From Flammula alnicola (taxonomy: Eukaryota > Basidiomycota > Agaricomycetes > Agaricales > Strophariaceae): 64,000 bases of DNA. Numbering within the stretch: position 1 is the first letter of the stretch; each line of letters begins with the position of its first letter. A model generated the notes under the pieces. The model saw nothing but the letters and a program-made list of their open reading frames with translations. It did not search any database and was not told the origin of the DNA. The stretch spans positions 62,001-126,000 of the forward strand of contig JADNRV010000045.1 in NCBI GenBank assembly GCA_015499995.1. The letters run 5' to 3'. Both the position numbers and the translations under genes were made by a program. Shown piece by piece: positions 59,975 to 64,000 of this stretch.

Positions 59975-61487
59975 TCAAAAACACTTGGAAGCATAGGCAA
60001 TGTGGATGAGAGTGGAAGGAGGAAAAGAAGGATGGTATAGATCGTGTTGCGCGTCCCGGATGAGGATGTCGACGGTCGACGGAGGGAGGCCGTTGCATAG
60101 AAAGAGAGGCCGTAACGCTGGAAGCAAAAGCTCATAGTCCATCCATTGCAGCTGTCCACAGACAATAGATGTGGATCTGCAGGGGGTTTTGATAAGCAAC
60201 GGTTGATTACATAGGAGCGATATAAATAACCTTACCTTGTTGCCAGAAACCGACGGGGATATTTCCATCTCGGACGATGATATTCTCAAAAGCAGCAGTG
60301 GCTGCTAATAGATCAGGTAGGCGTTCTGGAACCGTCACGTCGATGAGTTGTTGACTTAAACAGGCACGGTAGGTTCTCCAAAGCGCAGTCCAACCTCCCA
60401 TTGGCGGGTGCGTGGGTGGCGGTGGACACGGGTTGAGTGTGGGTTCGACAAGAAGCACGAGGCCGCCGGGACGGAGAAGACGCGCAACTTCGTGAAGGAA
60501 GCGGGGGTAATTGTGGATCTAGGATCAAGGTTAGTAAGGACTAGGAGGGAGAGGGAGTAAGGGGAGAACAGGCACGACGCACGCCGATATGGAGCGAGCG
60601 AGCGTGGATAAAGTCGAAATGGCTGTCGGGGTAGGGAATGTGCCACTGGTCGAGGTCACAGAGCTCGAATCTACGCGACGGATGAGACGAGACGGAAGAA
60701 GAACACGGTGGGAAGGGTGGCTTACGTGCAATTTGGGGGAACGTGGCTTATGGGTGGGTCAGTGGGTCAGTGGGACGATGGGATGCTATTCGGGAGCGCG
60801 ACGCACCTGGGCTGGATGGGGGCGAGGTCGACGCCAATGACCTCTGCTCTGGGGAACTCGTCGGCGATGTCGATGCCCTGTTGAAGCGAGAATTAATGGG
60901 TTGTGAAGGACAGAACGAACAACATACCAAGTGCCGAACCTGTACCAAGGTCGAGAACTAGAAGGTTGTGAGAAAACAGTATGGGCGAATATACGAGGAG
61001 GAGACGAGCCTCTGCGTTGTTGGCCGAACTGGAGAGCCTCTTTAACAGGTCCGACATAGTTTCTGCCTCTAAAGACAAATTGAATTAAGCGATGGTGGAT
61101 ATCTGAGCGCTATGTTCAGTAAATACAGCGAGTTGACGGGAGATAGAAAAAAATAAGACATACCTTGACCTCATCTTGGTCGACGGGGAGGAGGTATGAT
61201 TTATTGAGCGTGTTGAGTGTGCGGGAGTGGATGGTGTAGAAATACTCGTCCTGATCGTTGCCGACGGGCTGAACCAGATATTCGTGCATAACGTCGGAGG
61301 CCAAACTGGGTCTGACACCGTGAATGATGTCTCTTAACTCTAGTTCGCTCGCCCTCTGGTCAGCTCTCTCCGCCGTTCTCCTCGCTCTCCTCGCCGCCAT
61401 CCTCGCCGTCTTCCCCCGTCTCCTCCTCTTCCTCGCCCAGTCCCCCACGACAGCCTCACCCCACTCGAATCCTTTCTCTCCCTCCAT
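59975..61487 (-). CDS. LaeA-like AdoMet-dependent methyltransferase
   Basis: Class I methyltransferase of the fungal LaeA/TAM-type group. N-terminal RDIIHGVRPSLASDVMHEYL and RTLNTLNKSYLLPVDQDEVK are followed after introns by HHRLIQFVFRGRNYVGPVKE. The AdoMet motif LDLGTGSGTW needs one added base near 60945, and continues GIDIADEFPRAEVIGVDLAP. The next blocks are FELCDLDQWHIPYPDSHFDF, NYPRFLHEVARLLRPGGLVL, and a C-terminal GQLQWMDYELLLPALRPLFL...IAYASKCF*. Members of this group are abundant in basidiomycetes, and the substrate is unknown. The first ATG (61487) would overlap the divergent membrane-protein gene. Later ATGs at about 61397 or 61291 are possible, but RDIIHGVRPS is conserved-looking and lies upstream of the last one, so overlap of at least 10-20 bp seems real. 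Confidence 0.72.
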
Positions 61488-61943
61488 TTTGCTCTATTTC
61501 TCTTCGCTCTTGCTCTCACCCTCCTTCTCAATGCAAGTCGCCTACCTTCTCTCGTCCCATTTACTTAATTTCTTCCCAGGTGCCCTCCCCTCAGCCCCCG
61601 CTTCCCTCGGTCGATGAAAGTTCCGCCCCATCTCACCCGCTCCTCGTTCCCCTGACACTCGTAGCAAATGTCTCTGCATTTCTGGCGTGGAATAACAAGG
61701 ACGTTGGCTCGCTGTCGTCCGTATTCTTCGTCATATCGTTGACCATTGGGCTCTGGGGGTGGTGGGAGGTACGTAGTGGCTTTAGGCCTGCTTGGCGAAA
61801 GCGCTAATTTGTCTCTAGATCGTCTTTGCCAATGCGTCTTCTATTTCAAAAACAACCGGGGCAGATAAACACACCTCGGCATTCATCTTTGGTAACAAAG
61901 CGGCTGCTTCGTCCCAGAAAAAGCAATTGAAAAAGGACTGTAG
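61324..61943 (+). CDS. Small multi-pass membrane protein, conserved-looking, function unknown
   Basis: I do not know a function. From ATGATG at 61324: SSLALWSALSAVLLALLAAI, then LFPRLL-type residues. Allowing for one base lost near 61449, a second helix HFALFLFALALTLLLN follows. After an intron (acceptor 61580) come HPLLVPLTLVANVSAFLAWN and SVFFVISLTIGLWGWWE. After a second intron comes IVFANASSISKTTGADKHTS, AFIFGNKAAASSQKKQLKKD and a stop at 61941, if one more base is missing just before it. Four helices with a short basic tail suggest an ER or similar membrane protein. As given, the frame would instead run to 62220, antisense to SRP54. Confidence 0.6.
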
Positions 61944-61990
61944 TTACATCGTATATTCTATTAATCTTACTTCCATTTATCTTATCAAAT

Positions 61991-64000
<2,010 letters not shown>

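Overview
The window looks like nuclear DNA of a filamentous basidiomycete, most likely an Agaricomycete. Genes are dense, on both strands, and broken by many 45-65 bp GT-AG introns. Best-recognised products are fungal: alpha-1,3-glucan synthase, a Ste11/Byr2-type MAPKKK, a LaeA-like methyltransferase, an F-box protein of the agaricomycete type, and a GPI-like cupredoxin. No rRNA, tRNA or CRISPR was seen.

Layout. 1-2.1 kb: poor region with a broken TFIIS-N-like gene. 2.1-12.4 kb: F-box protein, serine/threonine dehydratase, PET100, glutamate decarboxylase, DNA polymerase delta small subunit, ESCRT-II VPS22. 12.5-19.6 kb: transposon island with a 441-bp hAT-type MITE (8-bp target duplication), a complete 5.2-kb hAT element (13660-18877, 8-bp duplication, BED/hATC transposase, captured intron-bearing aldehyde dehydrogenase fragment) and a 205-bp TA-flanked MITE. 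20.3-24.2 kb: cupredoxin, HTD2-like hydratase, PRCC-like protein. 24.6-37.5 kb: alpha-1,3-glucan synthase and, divergently, the MAPKKK. 37.7-49 kb: TRM1, SAP-domain mitochondrial protein, an unrecognised conserved-looking protein, CMR1, CSM3/TIPIN, N-terminal methyltransferase. 49.2-64 kb: mitochondrial adenylate kinase, COQ11-like SDR, secreted DPBB protein, SCAMP, PAB1, LaeA-like methyltransferase, a small membrane protein, and SRP54 (5' end outside the window).

Most genes are unrelated housekeeping functions, not one pathway. Loose themes are replication and genome maintenance (POLD2, CMR1, CSM3), secretion and membrane traffic (VPS22, SCAMP, SRP54), mitochondria (PET100, HTD2-like, adenylate kinase, COQ11, SAP protein) and cell wall/signalling (glucan synthase with MAPKKK).

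The two strongest observations are the intact hAT element carrying a spliced-gene fragment of a host aldehyde dehydrogenase, and a sharp change at about 24 kb. To its left genes read cleanly. To its right almost every conserved gene has one or more single-base losses, mostly in short homopolymers, which looks like an assembly or consensus problem and not mass pseudogenisation. Gene spans right of 24 kb therefore cover frames that do not join perfectly in this sequence.
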